The notes: generated by a model not told the origin, from the sequence alone. 64,000 bases of DNA from an uncultured Eubacteriales bacterium (GCA_900314745.1 OMWK01000005.1:76696-140695), one strand, 5' to 3'; shown: positions 1 through 10,317, counted from the first letter of the stretch. Numbers and translations are program-made.

Positions 1-681
1 TCAATACGCATAATGAATTGTCCTTGTCATCTTCATAACTTCAGGAGCCTTCAGTTCATCCAACATAGAGTCAGGCATTACCCCGTCCATGACCGTTGTC
101 ATTACAAGAGGTATTCCCGTCTTCTGCTCCACTTCCCTGACTATCCTCTCACCCTCAATTATATCCTCGGGCTTTGTGTCCTCAAGCACATTGGTATTGT
201 TGATAAAACCCGTGATATTCATCTTGGAAGCCTCGGTAAGCTCGGATGCCATCATGATGATCTCGTCGACGGTCGCCGTAAACGGCCTTCTGGTGTTAAC
301 GGCCATAAGAAGATCTGCTCCGGACTTATCAAGACGTGTCTTCATCGAACCTAATATCGTGGCACCCATGTCTTCACCGCCGATGTCAAATACACCTCTG
401 TAACTCTCATCATCGAAGATTACGTAAACTTCTCCGCTTAACACGGGAGCATCAACATTGGAATTGGCATACATTGGAGAGATAAGTCGTATCTTATTCT
501 CCTCAAGAACCTTGGAGGCATCGGCAGATCTGTAGAAAGGATTTACTATGTCGAGGTCTGCAAGAAGCACCTTATCATCAGGAAAACTCTTTCTCATGGC
601 AAGAGCCATATTGACCGATATCTCGGACTTTCCGCTTCCGTATGCGCCGATTATTATCTTGAGTCTGTTGCCGTTATCCAT
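1..681 (-). CDS. P-loop ATPase of MinD/ParA-like type, function unknown
   Basis: The protein opens with a Walker A motif, GAYGSGKS, about ten residues from the N terminus. It continues with a DLDIVNPFYR segment and a Walker B-like FDIGGEDMGA segment, typical of SIMIBI-class ATPases. It has no signal peptide or membrane segment, so it is cytoplasmic. An upstream ATG at 699 is possible, but GGAAGG lies five bases before the ATG at 681, so I use the inner start (226 aa). It lies 21 bp after mutS2 on the same strand and is probably the last gene of a pfkA-mutS2 transcript. I know no specific function. Family-level assignment is secure; any link to DNA repair is only positional. Confidence 0.8.
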   Translation of the reverse strand: MDNGNRLKIIIGAYGSGKSEISVNMALAMRKSFPDDKVLLADLDIVNPFYRSADASKVLEENKIRLISPMYANSNVDAPVLSGEVYVIFDDESYRGVFDIGGEDMGATILGSMKTRLDKSGADLLMAVNTRRPFTATVDEIIMMASELTEASKMNITGFINNTNVLEDTKPEDIIEGERIVREVEQKTGIPLVMTTVMDGVMPDSMLDELKAPEVMKMTRTIHYAY

Positions 682-702
682 ATTTACCTTCCGATTCATG
701 TA

Positions 703-3171
703 TTAGTAAAGAGTAGCTATGGTTACACCGTCGCCGCCCTCCGCCGGATCGCCCAGCCTGAAGTCCTTAACTCTGGGATCTGCCCGAAGCTTGGAATCAA
801 CCGTGGACCTTAAGGCACCCGTGCCTTTGCCGTGTACTATTCTCACGGTCTTAAGTCCCGCGAGATTACAGTCATCTATGTACTTATCAAGTTCAGATTC
901 AGCCTCGACTGCCCTCTTGCCGATGAGCATGATCTCCGATACAACGGTCTGCGCCTTCTTGACCTTAAGCGTCGACGTGCTTCCCGCCTTCGAGCCCTTA
1001 TACTTTGCAAAGATATTATCCTCGGGTTCCTCAGGTTTTGTCAGCTGATCAGCCGTAGGGATCCTAAGTTCGCTCGCAGGTACGGAATATGTCATGACGC
1101 CGCTCTTAATTCTTATCTTCGCATTAGGCTTATCTGAAGAATCCTGTGCGACGCCCACTACGCCGAGGTTGGGAGCAAAGTATTTCTGCCCCTTCTCGAT
1201 CTTCTTCGGAGGCTCGCCCGGAAGCCTTACATTAGCGACGGCACTGTCGTCATCGGAAGTAAGATCTTTGACGCCTGCACGAAGCTTCCTTCTGATCTTA
1301 TCAAGTTCAGCCTTGGCATCGTCATCGTACTTATGCTTGGCCTTTGCCTTCACCTGCTTTATGAGCTCGTCTAGCTCCTCCTGCTTCTCCTCAAGAAGCT
1401 CCTTCTGCCTGGCACGCGAGTCGTTCAGGATCTTCGTTTTCGATGCCTTCAGAGCCTTCTTCTCCTCTTCCAGCTCCTTAAGCTTCTCCTTAAGCTCCAC
1501 GTTAAGCCTGTCGTTCTCTTTCTCAAGCGTTCCTGCCCTGCGCCTGTCTTCCTCAGCCTCCGAGAGCAGCTTCATCAGCTTCAGATCCTCGTCAGTCATC
1601 CTCGCCTTCGCATCGTCTATGATGTGTGCCGGCATGCCGAGCTTCTTCGATATAACGAAAGCATTACTCGTCCCGGAAGTGCCGATGATGAGCCTGTACG
1701 TGGGGCTTAACGTATCCGTATCGAACTCGCATGAAGCATTCATGACGCCTTCAGTTGTTACGGCGTACTCCTTAAGCTCCCTGTAATGCGTTGTTGCCAT
1801 GATGACGCAGCCTTTCGACTTGAGTGCATCGAGCACTGCAATGGCAAGCGCAGCACCCTCCGAGGGATCAGTTCCTGACCCGAGCTCGTCAAGAAGAACA
1901 AGCGACCTTCCGCGTATGTTCTTCAGGATGAAAACGATATTTGAAATGTGTGCAGAGAACGTCGAAAGGCTCTGCTCTATGCTCTGCTCATCGCCTATGT
2001 CTGCGAGCACCCTGTCAAAAACGGATATCTCCGTTCCGTCAGCGCACGGGATCATGAGTCCCGTCATAGTCATGAGAGTCATGAGTCCGCAGGTCTTAAG
2101 CGAGACCGTCTTACCGCCCGTATTAGGACCTGTTACGACAAGTGTGCTGTATTTATCTCCGTTCTCGATATCAACAGGAACAACCGCATCCTTATCGATA
2201 AGAGGATGACGTGCCTTGAGAAGTCTGATGTGACCGTCAGTGTTAAGCAGCGGCTTAACCGCATTCATGGATACTGCAAGCTCCGCTTTGGCCGAGTTAA
2301 GATCGATCTGCGCGATCAGGCTTATGTCGCTTCTGATCACCTGAGCCGATCTTCCGACCATGTCAGTCAGGTTCTTAAGTATCCTCTCGATCTCCGCCTC
2401 TTCAAGCGAAGCCAGCTCCCTGATCCTGTTATTCGCTTCAACAACGCCCATAGGCTCGATGAATACCGTCTGTCCCGTAGATGAAGTGTCATGGATGATA
2501 CCCGGGATCTTGGATCTTTGTTCAGACTTAACGGGAACACAGTATCTGCCGTCCCTTATCGTGATGATCTGCTCCTGAAGCAAATCACCGCTGTTACGTA
2601 TGATCCTGTCGAGTATGACCCTGATCGATCTGACTACATCCTTGGTCTCTCGCCTTATCGAGTACAATTCATTGCTCGCGCGGTCATTCATCTCGGTGTC
2701 GCTTATGATGCAGGTTCCGATTTCTTCCTGAAGACGCGTCTCCGGCTCGAGAGCGGCAATCGACATAAACAGGTTGGTATCTGCAAGATCCTGCCTCTTC
2801 TCATCCGAGACGACCTTCTTAAGCTCAACGATGCTTCTTAAGAATATGGCGATATCCAGGAGTGCCCTCATATCGAGAGAGCCGCCCGCATCGATATATC
2901 TCAGGCTTTCCTCTACAGCGGGGAAAGTACCTATCGGCAGCGAACCGTATTTGCTTATGAATGTAAACGCTTCATATGTGTCCTCCAGACTTTCCTTCAC
3001 GACGGAAGGATCCGTGGTAGGAAAGACAGACGAAGCAAGAGAACGCCCATAGGACGTTCTCGTCAATTCAAGCAGTTTATCCTTAACTTTGTCGAACTCA
3101 AGGACCTTTAATACGCGGCCCCTGATCTTCTTACGTTCTGCTTCTTCTTCAAATGTTGTGTACTTGTACAT
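703..3171 (-). CDS. mutS2: Endonuclease MutS2
   Basis: MutS2 is a cytoplasmic MutS-like ATPase with a C-terminal Smr nuclease domain, linked in different bacteria to suppression of homologous recombination and to rescue of collided ribosomes. The 822-residue protein has the clamp/lever region at about 20-310 and the ABC-type ATPase with Walker A GPNTGGKT at 348-355. Walker B follows (VLLDELGSGTDP), then a long Lys/Glu-rich coiled coil at about 540-650. The C terminus is an Smr domain with the HGKGTG signature. Length and order are normal. The start is nine bases after pfkA; GAAGG sits only two bases from the ATG, so the RBS is cramped and initiation may be coupled to pfkA translation. Confidence 0.96.
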   Translation of the reverse strand: MYKYTTFEEEAERKKIRGRVLKVLEFDKVKDKLLELTRTSYGRSLASSVFPTTDPSVVKESLEDTYEAFTFISKYGSLPIGTFPAVEESLRYIDAGGSLDMRALLDIAIFLRSIVELKKVVSDEKRQDLADTNLFMSIAALEPETRLQEEIGTCIISDTEMNDRASNELYSIRRETKDVVRSIRVILDRIIRNSGDLLQEQIITIRDGRYCVPVKSEQRSKIPGIIHDTSSTGQTVFIEPMGVVEANNRIRELASLEEAEIERILKNLTDMVGRSAQVIRSDISLIAQIDLNSAKAELAVSMNAVKPLLNTDGHIRLLKARHPLIDKDAVVPVDIENGDKYSTLVVTGPNTGGKTVSLKTCGLMTLMTMTGLMIPCADGTEISVFDRVLADIGDEQSIEQSLSTFSAHISNIVFILKNIRGRSLVLLDELGSGTDPSEGAALAIAVLDALKSKGCVIMATTHYRELKEYAVTTEGVMNASCEFDTDTLSPTYRLIIGTSGTSNAFVISKKLGMPAHIIDDAKARMTDEDLKLMKLLSEAEEDRRRAGTLEKENDRLNVELKEKLKELEEEKKALKASKTKILNDSRARQKELLEEKQEELDELIKQVKAKAKHKYDDDAKAELDKIRRKLRAGVKDLTSDDDSAVANVRLPGEPPKKIEKGQKYFAPNLGVVGVAQDSSDKPNAKIRIKSGVMTYSVPASELRIPTADQLTKPEEPEDNIFAKYKGSKAGSTSTLKVKKAQTVVSEIMLIGKRAVEAESELDKYIDDCNLAGLKTVRIVHGKGTGALRSTVDSKLRADPRVKDFRLGDPAEGGDGVTIATLY

Positions 3172-3180
3172 TACCTTCTT

Positions 3181-4236
3181 TTATGAGAGTCTCTTCGCGT
3201 TATCTATCTCGATGGAAGGAATGGTCTTCTTCATGGCAAGACCTTCTTCGAGATCGATATCCGTGATCTTTCCTTCCTTCTCTACAATGATTCTGTTGTA
3301 CTTCTTGTTAAGCAAACAGTCGATGGCTCTTACACCCATAAGGCTTGCCGTTGTTCTGTCGCGGAGCGTAGGTGATCCGCCTCTTTGCAGATGGCCGAGA
3401 ATGGTAGGTCTTGACTCGATGCCTGTCTGCTTCTCGATCCTTGTTGCAATATCAGTTGCATCGCCGGCACCCTCGGCTACGATTACGATATAGTGTCTCT
3501 TGCCCTTGTTCCTTCCGTCAAGAATGACTCTGAGTACATCCCTGTCAAAATCATAAGGAACCTCAGGAATGAGGATAACCTCAGCACCTGTGGCGATACC
3601 TACATTAAGAGCAATGTATCCGGCACTTCTTCCCATAACCTCGATAACAGAGCAGCGCTCATGAGACGAAGCGGTGTCGCGGAGCTTATCGATAGCCTCC
3701 ATTGCTGTGTTCATGGAAGTGTCATAACCGATCGTGTAATCAGTACATCCGATGTCGTTATCGATCGTACCGGGAATTCCAATTACGGGAACACCGACTC
3801 TTGCAAGCGCTCTCGCACCCTTGAACGAACCGTCGCCGCCCGAAACTACAAGTGCATCAAGGCCGTAGACCTCCATCATCTTGGCGCCCTTCAAGACACC
3901 TGCGTCAGTTGTGAATGTCTTGGATCTTGCTGTCATGAGGAATGTTCCGCCGCGCTGCAGCTTCTCGGATACATCTCTCATACCGATCTGTGATATCTCA
4001 CCCTTCCACAATCCGTGGAAACCTCTTGTTACGCCGTATACTTCCATTCCGGAATTGATTCCGGCACGTACAACGGCTCTGATAGTTGCATTCATTCCGG
4101 GCGCATCGCCGCCGCTTGTGAGAATTCCGATTCTCTTTACGGGTGCGACTTCGTCAGGATTGACATTATCGTAATTCTTGGCAACAAGTGTATTGATATC
4201 GGGAATATTGTTCTCGTCATAAGGGATATTAAGCAT
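3181..4236 (-). CDS. pfkA: ATP-dependent 6-phosphofructokinase
   Basis: Phosphorylates fructose 6-phosphate to fructose 1,6-bisphosphate in glycolysis. The core begins with ILTSGGDAPGMNA and contains GGDGS, the form typical of ATP-using enzymes rather than the GGDDT of pyrophosphate-dependent ones. The catalytic PGTIDNDI segment and MGRSAGYIA follow. Two ATGs are available; GGAGGT directly abuts the ATG at 4245 (zero spacing) but lies nine bases from the ATG at 4236, so I take the latter (351 aa). About 33 residues precede the usual start of the fold (roughly E. coli PfkA residue 1). This acidic, Asn-rich extension is unusual. First gene of a run with mutS2. Confidence 0.95.
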   Translation of the reverse strand: MLNIPYDENNIPDINTLVAKNYDNVNPDEVAPVKRIGILTSGGDAPGMNATIRAVVRAGINSGMEVYGVTRGFHGLWKGEISQIGMRDVSEKLQRGGTFLMTARSKTFTTDAGVLKGAKMMEVYGLDALVVSGGDGSFKGARALARVGVPVIGIPGTIDNDIGCTDYTIGYDTSMNTAMEAIDKLRDTASSHERCSVIEVMGRSAGYIALNVGIATGAEVILIPEVPYDFDRDVLRVILDGRNKGKRHYIVIVAEGAGDATDIATRIEKQTGIESRPTILGHLQRGGSPTLRDRTTASLMGVRAIDCLLNKKYNRIIVEKEGKITDIDLEEGLAMKKTIPSIEIDNAKRLS

Positions 4237-4301
4237 AATAATCATACCTCCGCAGAAGTTTTAACGATATGATTATACACTATTGTCAAAATATTAAAGC
4301 A

Positions 4302-4508
4302 TCAACCACCGATAACATCGCCAATGGCGCTATTAATGGTATCAACGTTGCTGTTATGTATGGATAATGATGCTGCAGCGTTATGGGCCTTGTCAAGATA
4401 AGTGCCGACTCCCAGCAAAAGAACTGCCGCGAGCACAACCAGAATGGCAATAACCAGCACCATCTCTATAAGAGTGAATCCTTTCCTTGACTTAAATATC
4501 CGTTTCAT
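4302..4508 (-). CDS. Mini type IV prepilin-like protein
   Basis: A 68-residue protein with a textbook class III (prepilin) leader. A short basic N terminus is followed by the KGFTLIEMVLVIAIL cleavage and hydrophobic segment, with Glu at +5 of the mature protein. Cleavage would be by a prepilin peptidase after the Gly, leaving a mature protein of about 59 residues. That is much shorter than major pilins, which have a globular C-terminal head, so it may be a minor or pseudopilin or a truncated relic. GGAGGT lies six bases before the ATG. No other pilus assembly gene is adjacent; the only other type IV pilus gene in the window is pilT at 40.2 kb. Confidence 0.85.
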   Translation of the reverse strand: MKRIFKSRKGFTLIEMVLVIAILVVLAAVLLLGVGTYLDKAHNAAASLSIHNSNVDTINSAIGDVIGG

Positions 4509-4600
4509 AGTGTTACCTCCCCAAGCAAAACCCTACCTAATGGGATTTTATCATTTATGAGGTGAGCGGATACCCGTAAAACAAGGCTTAAAGCCATTGT

Positions 4601-7600
4601 TTACACAAAACTAACATTTCCCTCTCCGCAGAATTCCTGAAGCTTGACGATTACATCTTCGGAGACGTCAATACTGCATACAGGGTCCAGCGGAGCGATG
4701 CTTCCATCCTCAAACTCGATCTGAACCGGAGTGCTTCCGTGGAAATATACCAGGAAGTTCAAAAGTCTCTGATAAGAGGGGGTGTTCGGATCCCCGCTAT
4801 ACCTGATTCTTACCGTTCCGCTGAATCTTGAAGGATTCGAGCTTACCGATGAATCAGACGCCGAATCAGGATTCTTAACCGGAACAAAGCCCATGGTCTT
4901 ACGGTTATTAGTTCCTCCCGAATTGTCACCTCGCGATCCGTAAACCTTACGGAAAAGCCAGTTGCCGGTAACTTCCCCTATCTCCTGCTCAGACTTAGGC
5001 ATTGGGAAAATGGCATCAACAGACAAAGAGAAACTGTCTTCTCCCTGTATCTTCCTTCTTCCAACAAGCACATAGGGCTTATCCGTCTCGATAACGGAAG
5101 TATACTGATCGAATATCTTGCCGAACATGACCGCTTCAAACTGACCGTACATATCCTCAACGGTAAGGACGGCCATGGCGGTCTTGGACTTGGTAGTCCT
5201 GACCTTCTTGGACAAGAGCATTCCGCACATTATGACCTGCTTATCGTCATTCAGGGATTCAGTCCGTTCGGCATTAACAGCCTCCCTGAACTCCCTCATG
5301 TCAAAAGTACAGTACTTATCGATGAAGCCAGTATACTGAGCCATCGGATGACCCGACAGATACAATCCCACGACACTCTTCTCGTAAGAGAGCTTCTCGG
5401 ACTCGGGGAATTCATCAACATAATTGATGCTTATCGAATTACTGCGGCTTTCCTTCTCCCCGCTCATGACATCAAACAGGCTCATCTGACCTTCAACCTG
5501 ACGGTTGTTCTCCACAGACATCTTATCGAGTTCTGTCCTGACGGTAGCGATCATGGTAGCCCTGTTATAACCCGTAAAATCAAGGGCAGATGACAGGATT
5601 ATCGATTCAACAAGATTCTTCTTCAATCCGAGCTTGGCACTTCTTCTCAGGAAGTCTTCAAACGAGTTATAAGGACCGTTCTCATCACGGTCATCAGTCA
5701 GAAGGCTGACAGCCGCCTCACCGACGTTCTTAAGGACGGACAGTCCTATCCTTATCGCCATCTTCCCGGAAGGAAGTCTCTCGGTCTTAAACTTGGCCGA
5801 ACTGCGGTTAATGTCGGGAGGCAATACCTCTATTCCCATATTGCCGCAGCAGTTGATGTAATAAGCCGCAGCTGCGATATTGAATCTGAAAGAGTTGAGC
5901 ATCGCAGCCATGAACTCGGCAGGGTAATAATACTTAAGATATGCCGTATAGTAACCTACGACAGCATAACAGGCCGCATGGGATTTATTGAATGCATAAC
6001 CTGCAAATCCCGCCACTTCATTGAATATCTTATCTGCGGTCTGTTCCGGTACTCCTCTTGCTATGGCACCGTCGATCTCGCGGCCGGTCTCGTCAACTCC
6101 TCCGTAAATGAACAGCTGACGGTATTTCTCCATCAGGGATTTCTTCTTCTTGCTCATCGCACGTCTGATGTTATCGGACTGTCCCATCGAGAAGCCGGCC
6201 AGATCTCTTACTATCTGCATTACCTGCTCCTGATAGACCATGCATCCGTAAGTTACATTGAGTATCGGCTCAAGAAGAGGATGATCGTATGTGATTGAAG
6301 AAGCATTATGTTTGCCACTTATGTACTTGGGAATCTGGTCCATTGGACCCGGGCGGTAAAGAGAGATTCCGGCGGTGACATCTTCAATCGAGGAAGGCTT
6401 CAGATCCTTCATGAATGAGGTCATGCCGTCGCTCTCAAGCTGGAACACGGCAACCGTATCTCCTCGGCCTATCATGTCATAAACATTCTGATCATCGAAA
6501 GGAATCTTGTCGAAGTTGATCTCCTTGCCGTAGTTCTCCTTAACCATGTCTGCGGTATCGCGGAGAACCGTAAGTGTACGAAGCCCCAGGAAGTCGAACT
6601 TAAGAAGACCGACGCTCTCGATGTCAGCCTTGGCAAACTGCACTACCATATTGCCGTCATTCACGGCAAGAGGCGCTATGTCAGTTATCGGAACACCGGA
6701 GATGATTACTCCCGCGGCATGAGTCGAAGTATGGCGCGGCATTCCCTCCAGCTTCATGGCAATATCGATGAGCTTCTTAACATCAGGATCAGCCTCATAC
6801 TCTGCCTTCATGTCCTTACGAAGCTCCAGAGCCCCCGCTATGGTCATTCCCATTCCGTCGGGAACCATCTTCGCGATCTTATCGATGCGGTTATAAGGAA
6901 GGTCGAGAACCCTTCCTACATCCCTTATGCACATCCTTGCCGCGAGGGTACCAAACGAGATAACCTGGGCAACACGTTCCTTACCGTACTTACGCGATAC
7001 ATAATCAATGACTTCCTGTCTTCTCTCGTAACAGAAATCAACGTCAAAGTCCGGCATCGACACACGTTCGCTGTTAAGGAATCGCTCGAACACGAGGTTA
7101 TACTTTATCGGATCAACATCGGTTATCCCTATGGCATACGCCGCGAGTGATCCGGCACCGGAGCCTCTTCCCGGTCCCACCATAATTCCGTTGGTCTTGG
7201 CAAAATTAATGAAGTCCCAGACGATTAGGTAGTAATCCGTGTATCCCATCGAATTGATGACACTTAATTCATAATCAGCACGCTTGACATACACACTCGT
7301 ATCGGCAGCCGCACCTCTGACTTCAAACCTCTTCTCAAGTCCGGTCGTAACCAGATACCTTAAGTACTGGGCATTGTCCGTAAATCCTGAAGGGACATCG
7401 TACTTCGGAAGATGAATCGTATTGAAATCATATTCTGCATTGCACATCTTTGCAATCCTTACGGTGTTATCAACCGCTTCAGGAATCTCGGAGAAGAATC
7501 TTCGCATCTCCGTCTCAGAACGCACATAGAAATCGTCCGTCTCGAATTTCATCCTGTCAGGATCGGTAATCTTGGTACCTGTCTGCATGCAAAGAAGAAC

Positions 7601-8263
7601 TTCGTGCACGCGGCTGTCTTCCTGCTTCAGATAATGGCAGTCATTGGTTGCCACCAAAGGAATACCCGTCTTCCTCGATAGCTTAATAAGTGCGGCGTTG
7701 ACTGTCCCCTGTTCCCTCAGGAAATTGCTCTGAATCTCAAGATAATAATTATCCCTGCCGAACAGCCTGTCATACCACAGGGCGGCAGCCTCAGCTTCAT
7801 TGATGCGACCTTCCTTGATAAGACACGCCACTTCACCTGCAAGGCATCCAGACAGACATATCAGCCCGTCGTGCCATCTCTCAAGAAGGTCCTTATCGAT
7901 TCTAGGCTTCCTGTAAAAACCGTCAGTCCATCCCGCGGTAACAAGTCTGTTGAGGTTAGCAAGTCCCTCGTTATTCTTGGCAAGAAGAATAAGGTGGTTG
8001 TATGCCTTGGTTCTGGTGTCATTAGGCTTATCGAATCTTGATCCGGGCGCCACATACACCTCACAGCCGATGATCGGCTTGATCCCGGCTTCCGTCATGG
8101 TCCTGTAGAATTCAACACATCCGAACATTGAGCCGTGATCCGTGATGGCACAGGCCCGCATACCCATGTTCTTCAATCTCTCGGGCAGATCCTTGATCCT
8201 TATGGCTCCGTCGAGAAGACTGTATTCGGTATGAAGATGAAGATGTACGAATCCCTCTCCCAT
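4601..8263 (-). CDS. dnaE: DNA polymerase III subunit alpha (DnaE, PHP type)
   Basis: Catalytic subunit of a C-family replicative or error-prone polymerase. The 1220-residue protein starts with a PHP domain (VHLHLHTEYSLLDG, residues 6-19; further His/Asp motifs such as ITDHGSMFG). The polymerase core has GPGRGSGAGS and the catalytic PDFDVDF pair, with the third acidic motif in LLKFDFLGLRTL. Helix-hairpin and OB-fold segments lie in the C-terminal third. It is full length for DnaE1-type enzymes. The ATG follows the uvrB stop directly (TAAATG) with AAGGTG six bases upstream inside uvrB. Being downstream of a LexA-controlled uvrB implies at least part of dnaE expression may be SOS-responsive. 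Confidence 0.97.
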   Translation of the reverse strand: MGEGFVHLHLHTEYSLLDGAIRIKDLPERLKNMGMRACAITDHGSMFGCVEFYRTMTEAGIKPIIGCEVYVAPGSRFDKPNDTRTKAYNHLILLAKNNEGLANLNRLVTAGWTDGFYRKPRIDKDLLERWHDGLICLSGCLAGEVACLIKEGRINEAEAAALWYDRLFGRDNYYLEIQSNFLREQGTVNAALIKLSRKTGIPLVATNDCHYLKQEDSRVHEVLLCMQTGTKITDPDRMKFETDDFYVRSETEMRRFFSEIPEAVDNTVRIAKMCNAEYDFNTIHLPKYDVPSGFTDNAQYLRYLVTTGLEKRFEVRGAAADTSVYVKRADYELSVINSMGYTDYYLIVWDFINFAKTNGIMVGPGRGSGAGSLAAYAIGITDVDPIKYNLVFERFLNSERVSMPDFDVDFCYERRQEVIDYVSRKYGKERVAQVISFGTLAARMCIRDVGRVLDLPYNRIDKIAKMVPDGMGMTIAGALELRKDMKAEYEADPDVKKLIDIAMKLEGMPRHTSTHAAGVIISGVPITDIAPLAVNDGNMVVQFAKADIESVGLLKFDFLGLRTLTVLRDTADMVKENYGKEINFDKIPFDDQNVYDMIGRGDTVAVFQLESDGMTSFMKDLKPSSIEDVTAGISLYRPGPMDQIPKYISGKHNASSITYDHPLLEPILNVTYGCMVYQEQVMQIVRDLAGFSMGQSDNIRRAMSKKKKSLMEKYRQLFIYGGVDETGREIDGAIARGVPEQTADKIFNEVAGFAGYAFNKSHAACYAVVGYYTAYLKYYYPAEFMAAMLNSFRFNIAAAAYYINCCGNMGIEVLPPDINRSSAKFKTERLPSGKMAIRIGLSVLKNVGEAAVSLLTDDRDENGPYNSFEDFLRRSAKLGLKKNLVESIILSSALDFTGYNRATMIATVRTELDKMSVENNRQVEGQMSLFDVMSGEKESRSNSISINYVDEFPESEKLSYEKSVVGLYLSGHPMAQYTGFIDKYCTFDMREFREAVNAERTESLNDDKQVIMCGMLLSKKVRTTKSKTAMAVLTVEDMYGQFEAVMFGKIFDQYTSVIETDKPYVLVGRRKIQGEDSFSLSVDAIFPMPKSEQEIGEVTGNWLFRKVYGSRGDNSGGTNNRKTMGFVPVKNPDSASDSSVSSNPSRFSGTVRIRYSGDPNTPSYQRLLNFLVYFHGSTPVQIEFEDGSIAPLDPVCSIDVSEDVIVKLQEFCGEGNVSFV

Positions 8264-10261
8264 TTACTGCACCTTGGTCTTAAGTCCTATGATCACATCA
8301 CGAAGCTCTGCTGCCCTCTCGAAGTCCAGATCCTTCGCGGCCTTCTTCATCTCCGAAGTCAGGCTCGCAATAAGCTTCTCCCTGTCCTCATCGGACAGCT
8401 TGCCGGGATCGGATGATTCGATGAGTTTCTTAACATCGAGCTTCTTGATCTTATCCTTCTTCTTCGCTTCATCGACAGTATCAAACACATTCTTAACATG
8501 CTTGATTACAGTCTTGGGAGTAATGCCGTGCTCTTCGTTATACTTCTCCTGAATGGCGCGTCTCCTGTTAGTCTCGGATACGGCACCCATCATGGAGTCT
8601 GTCACTTCATCAGCGTAGAGAATTACGCGGCCGTTGCTGTTCCTCGCGCATCGTCCTATTATCTGGATCAGGGATCTCTCGGATCTTAAGAATCCTTCCT
8701 TATCCGCATCTAGTATCATCAGCAGCGACACTTCAGGAAGATCGATACCCTCCCTAAGAAGATTGATACCTACGATAACATCCGTCTCATCGTTCCTCAG
8801 ACCGTTAAGTATCTGCATACGCTCAACAGTCTCTATGTCGGAATGAAGATACGTAACCCTGATATCCTCCTTCTCAAGATAGTCGGTAAGATCCTCCGCC
8901 ATCTTCTTGGTCAGTGTCATGATAAGGGATTTCTCCCCGCGCTTATTGTTCTCACGGATCTCATAAATGATATCCTCGATCTGACCCTCAACAGGTCTGA
9001 TAAATATCTGAGGCTCAAGAAGTCCTGTAGGTCTTATAACCTGCTCAACAACCTGTTCCGAATGATCCTTCTCATAATCCGCAGGGGTTGCCGAGACGAA
9101 TATCGTCTGTCCCATTCTGGGTTCAAACTCATCGAACTTCAAAGGTCTGTTATCACGTGCCGAAGGAAGTCTGAAGCCATACTGAACGAGCATGTCCTTC
9201 CTCGATCTGTCACCCTTATACATGGCACCTACCTGGGGAACCGTAACATGCGACTCGTCAATGAACATAAGGTAGTCATCAGGGAAGAAGTCTAGGAGCG
9301 TACACGGAGGCTCTCCCTCCTTACGTCCCGCTATGTGTCTCGAATAATTCTCGATACCCTTACAGAAGCCGGTCTCCTTAAGAAGCTCCATGTCATAGCG
9401 GGTTCTCTGCTCAAGCCTGTATGCCTCTATGAGTTTCCCTTCTTCACGGAATTCCTTGATCCTGCCGTCCAGTTCCTCTTCAATGGTTACGAGTGCGCGC
9501 TCGAGCTTCTGCCTTCCCGTGGCGTAGTGCGACGCAGGGAAAATCTCAGCGAAAGGCTTAGTGTACTGAACATGGCCGGTAATCGCATCGACATAGGAAA
9601 TCTTCTCTATCTCATCGCCGAAGAATTCAATCCTTGTTATGAGATTATCCGAATCAGGAGTAAAGACATCCAGGACATCTCCTCTGCACCTGAACGTTCC
9701 TCTCTTAAGTTCGAAGTCATTACGGTCATACTGAATGTTGATAAGTTCCGCCATAACGGCATCCCGCGATATCTCGAGCCCCACATGAAGATCGACCATC
9801 AGCGACAGATAGTCTTCCTTCTCGCCGATTCCGTAAATACATGATACCGACGATACAACGATGACGTCGTCCCGTGTAAGAAGCGCCCTGGTGGCTGAAT
9901 GCCTCATGCGGTCAATCTCGTCATTAACCGAAGAATCCTTCTCGATATATGTATCCGTGGAAGCAATGTACGCCTCAGGCTGATAGTAATCATAATATGA
10001 GACAAAGTATTCGACGGCATTCTCGGGGAACAGTTCCTTAAACTCCGAATACAGCTGTCCCGCCAGAGTCTTGTTATGCGCCAGAATAAGAGTCGGCCTG
10101 TTGATCTCCTTGATAACATTCGCCATCGTGAATGTCTTGCCGGAGCCTGTAACGCCGAGCAGGGTCTGCCCCCTCATTCCATTCCTTATGCCGTCAACCA
10201 GCTGCGCTATCGCCTTAGGCTGATCGCCCGAAGGCTTATACTGTGAAACCAACTTAAACAT
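8264..10261 (-). CDS. uvrB: Excinuclease ABC subunit B
   Basis: UvrB is the damage-verifying DNA helicase-like subunit of nucleotide excision repair. The protein starts [17 protein letters not shown], as in other Firmicutes, and is 665 residues. Walker A GVTGSGKT is at about 36-43, the [10 protein letters not shown] beta-hairpin that grips DNA follows, then helicase motifs ([25 protein letters not shown]). A C-terminal UVR motif ([10 protein letters not shown]) contacts UvrC. The open frame continues upstream of this ATG but those residues have no homology and pass through the promoter, so they are rejected. No Shine-Dalgarno sequence precedes the ATG; the start coincides with the predicted transcription start (see promoter entry). 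Translationally adjacent to dnaE. Confidence 0.97.
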   Translation of the reverse strand: MFKLVSQYKPSGDQPKAIAQLVDGIRNGMRGQTLLGVTGSGKTFTMANVIKEINRPTLILAHNKTLAGQLYSEFKELFPENAVEYFVSYYDYYQPEAYIASTDTYIEKDSSVNDEIDRMRHSATRALLTRDDVIVVSSVSCIYGIGEKEDYLSLMVDLHVGLEISRDAVMAELINIQYDRNDFELKRGTFRCRGDVLDVFTPDSDNLITRIEFFGDEIEKISYVDAITGHVQYTKPFAEIFPASHYATGRQKLERALVTIEEELDGRIKEFREEGKLIEAYRLEQRTRYDMELLKETGFCKGIENYSRHIAGRKEGEPPCTLLDFFPDDYLMFIDESHVTVPQVGAMYKGDRSRKDMLVQYGFRLPSARDNRPLKFDEFEPRMGQTIFVSATPADYEKDHSEQVVEQVIRPTGLLEPQIFIRPVEGQIEDIIYEIRENNKRGEKSLIMTLTKKMAEDLTDYLEKEDIRVTYLHSDIETVERMQILNGLRNDETDVIVGINLLREGIDLPEVSLLMILDADKEGFLRSERSLIQIIGRCARNSNGRVILYADEVTDSMMGAVSETNRRRAIQEKYNEEHGITPKTVIKHVKNVFDTVDEAKKKDKIKKLDVKKLIESSDPGKLSDEDREKLIASLTSEMKKAAKDLDFERAAELRDVIIGLKTKVQ

Positions 10262-10299
10262 ATACAGATTATAACAGAACATGTGTTCGGTTTCTACAT
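10262..10299 (-). promoter_or_regulatory. uvrB promoter with LexA (SOS) box
   Basis: Read on the minus strand: a -35-like TAGAAA, a 17-base spacer, then TGTTATAAT, an extended -10 (hexamer at 10268-10273). The spacer contains CGAACACATGTTCT (10276-10289), a 13 of 14 match to the Bacillus/Clostridia LexA (DinR) consensus CGAACRNRYGTTYC. Bound LexA would cover the promoter. Six bases separate the -10 from the uvrB ATG, so transcription should begin at or next to the A of the start codon. The operator also lies next to the divergent promoter at 10312. Confidence 0.85.
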
Positions 10300-10311
10300 A
10301 ATAATATGCGT

Positions 10312-10317
10312 TATAAT
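10312..10317 (+). promoter_or_regulatory. -10 element of the divergent membrane protein gene
   Basis: TATAAT ends five bases before the ATG at 10323, and no ribosome-binding site lies in between, predicting a leaderless transcript. No good -35 is visible. The LexA box (10276-10289) ends 22 bases upstream, about where the -35 region would be, so SOS control of this gene too is possible. Confidence 0.55.

Noticed and set aside
1094..1786. Plus-strand open frame of 230 codons inside mutS2
   Set aside because: Ser/Phe-rich shadow of the Lys/Glu coiled coil of mutS2 on the other strand; no RBS or family features.
4272..4289. TTGACA and TATAAT before pfkA as a -35/-10 pair
   Set aside because: They are only six bases apart, so they cannot form one promoter; the TATAAT alone may still be a -10.
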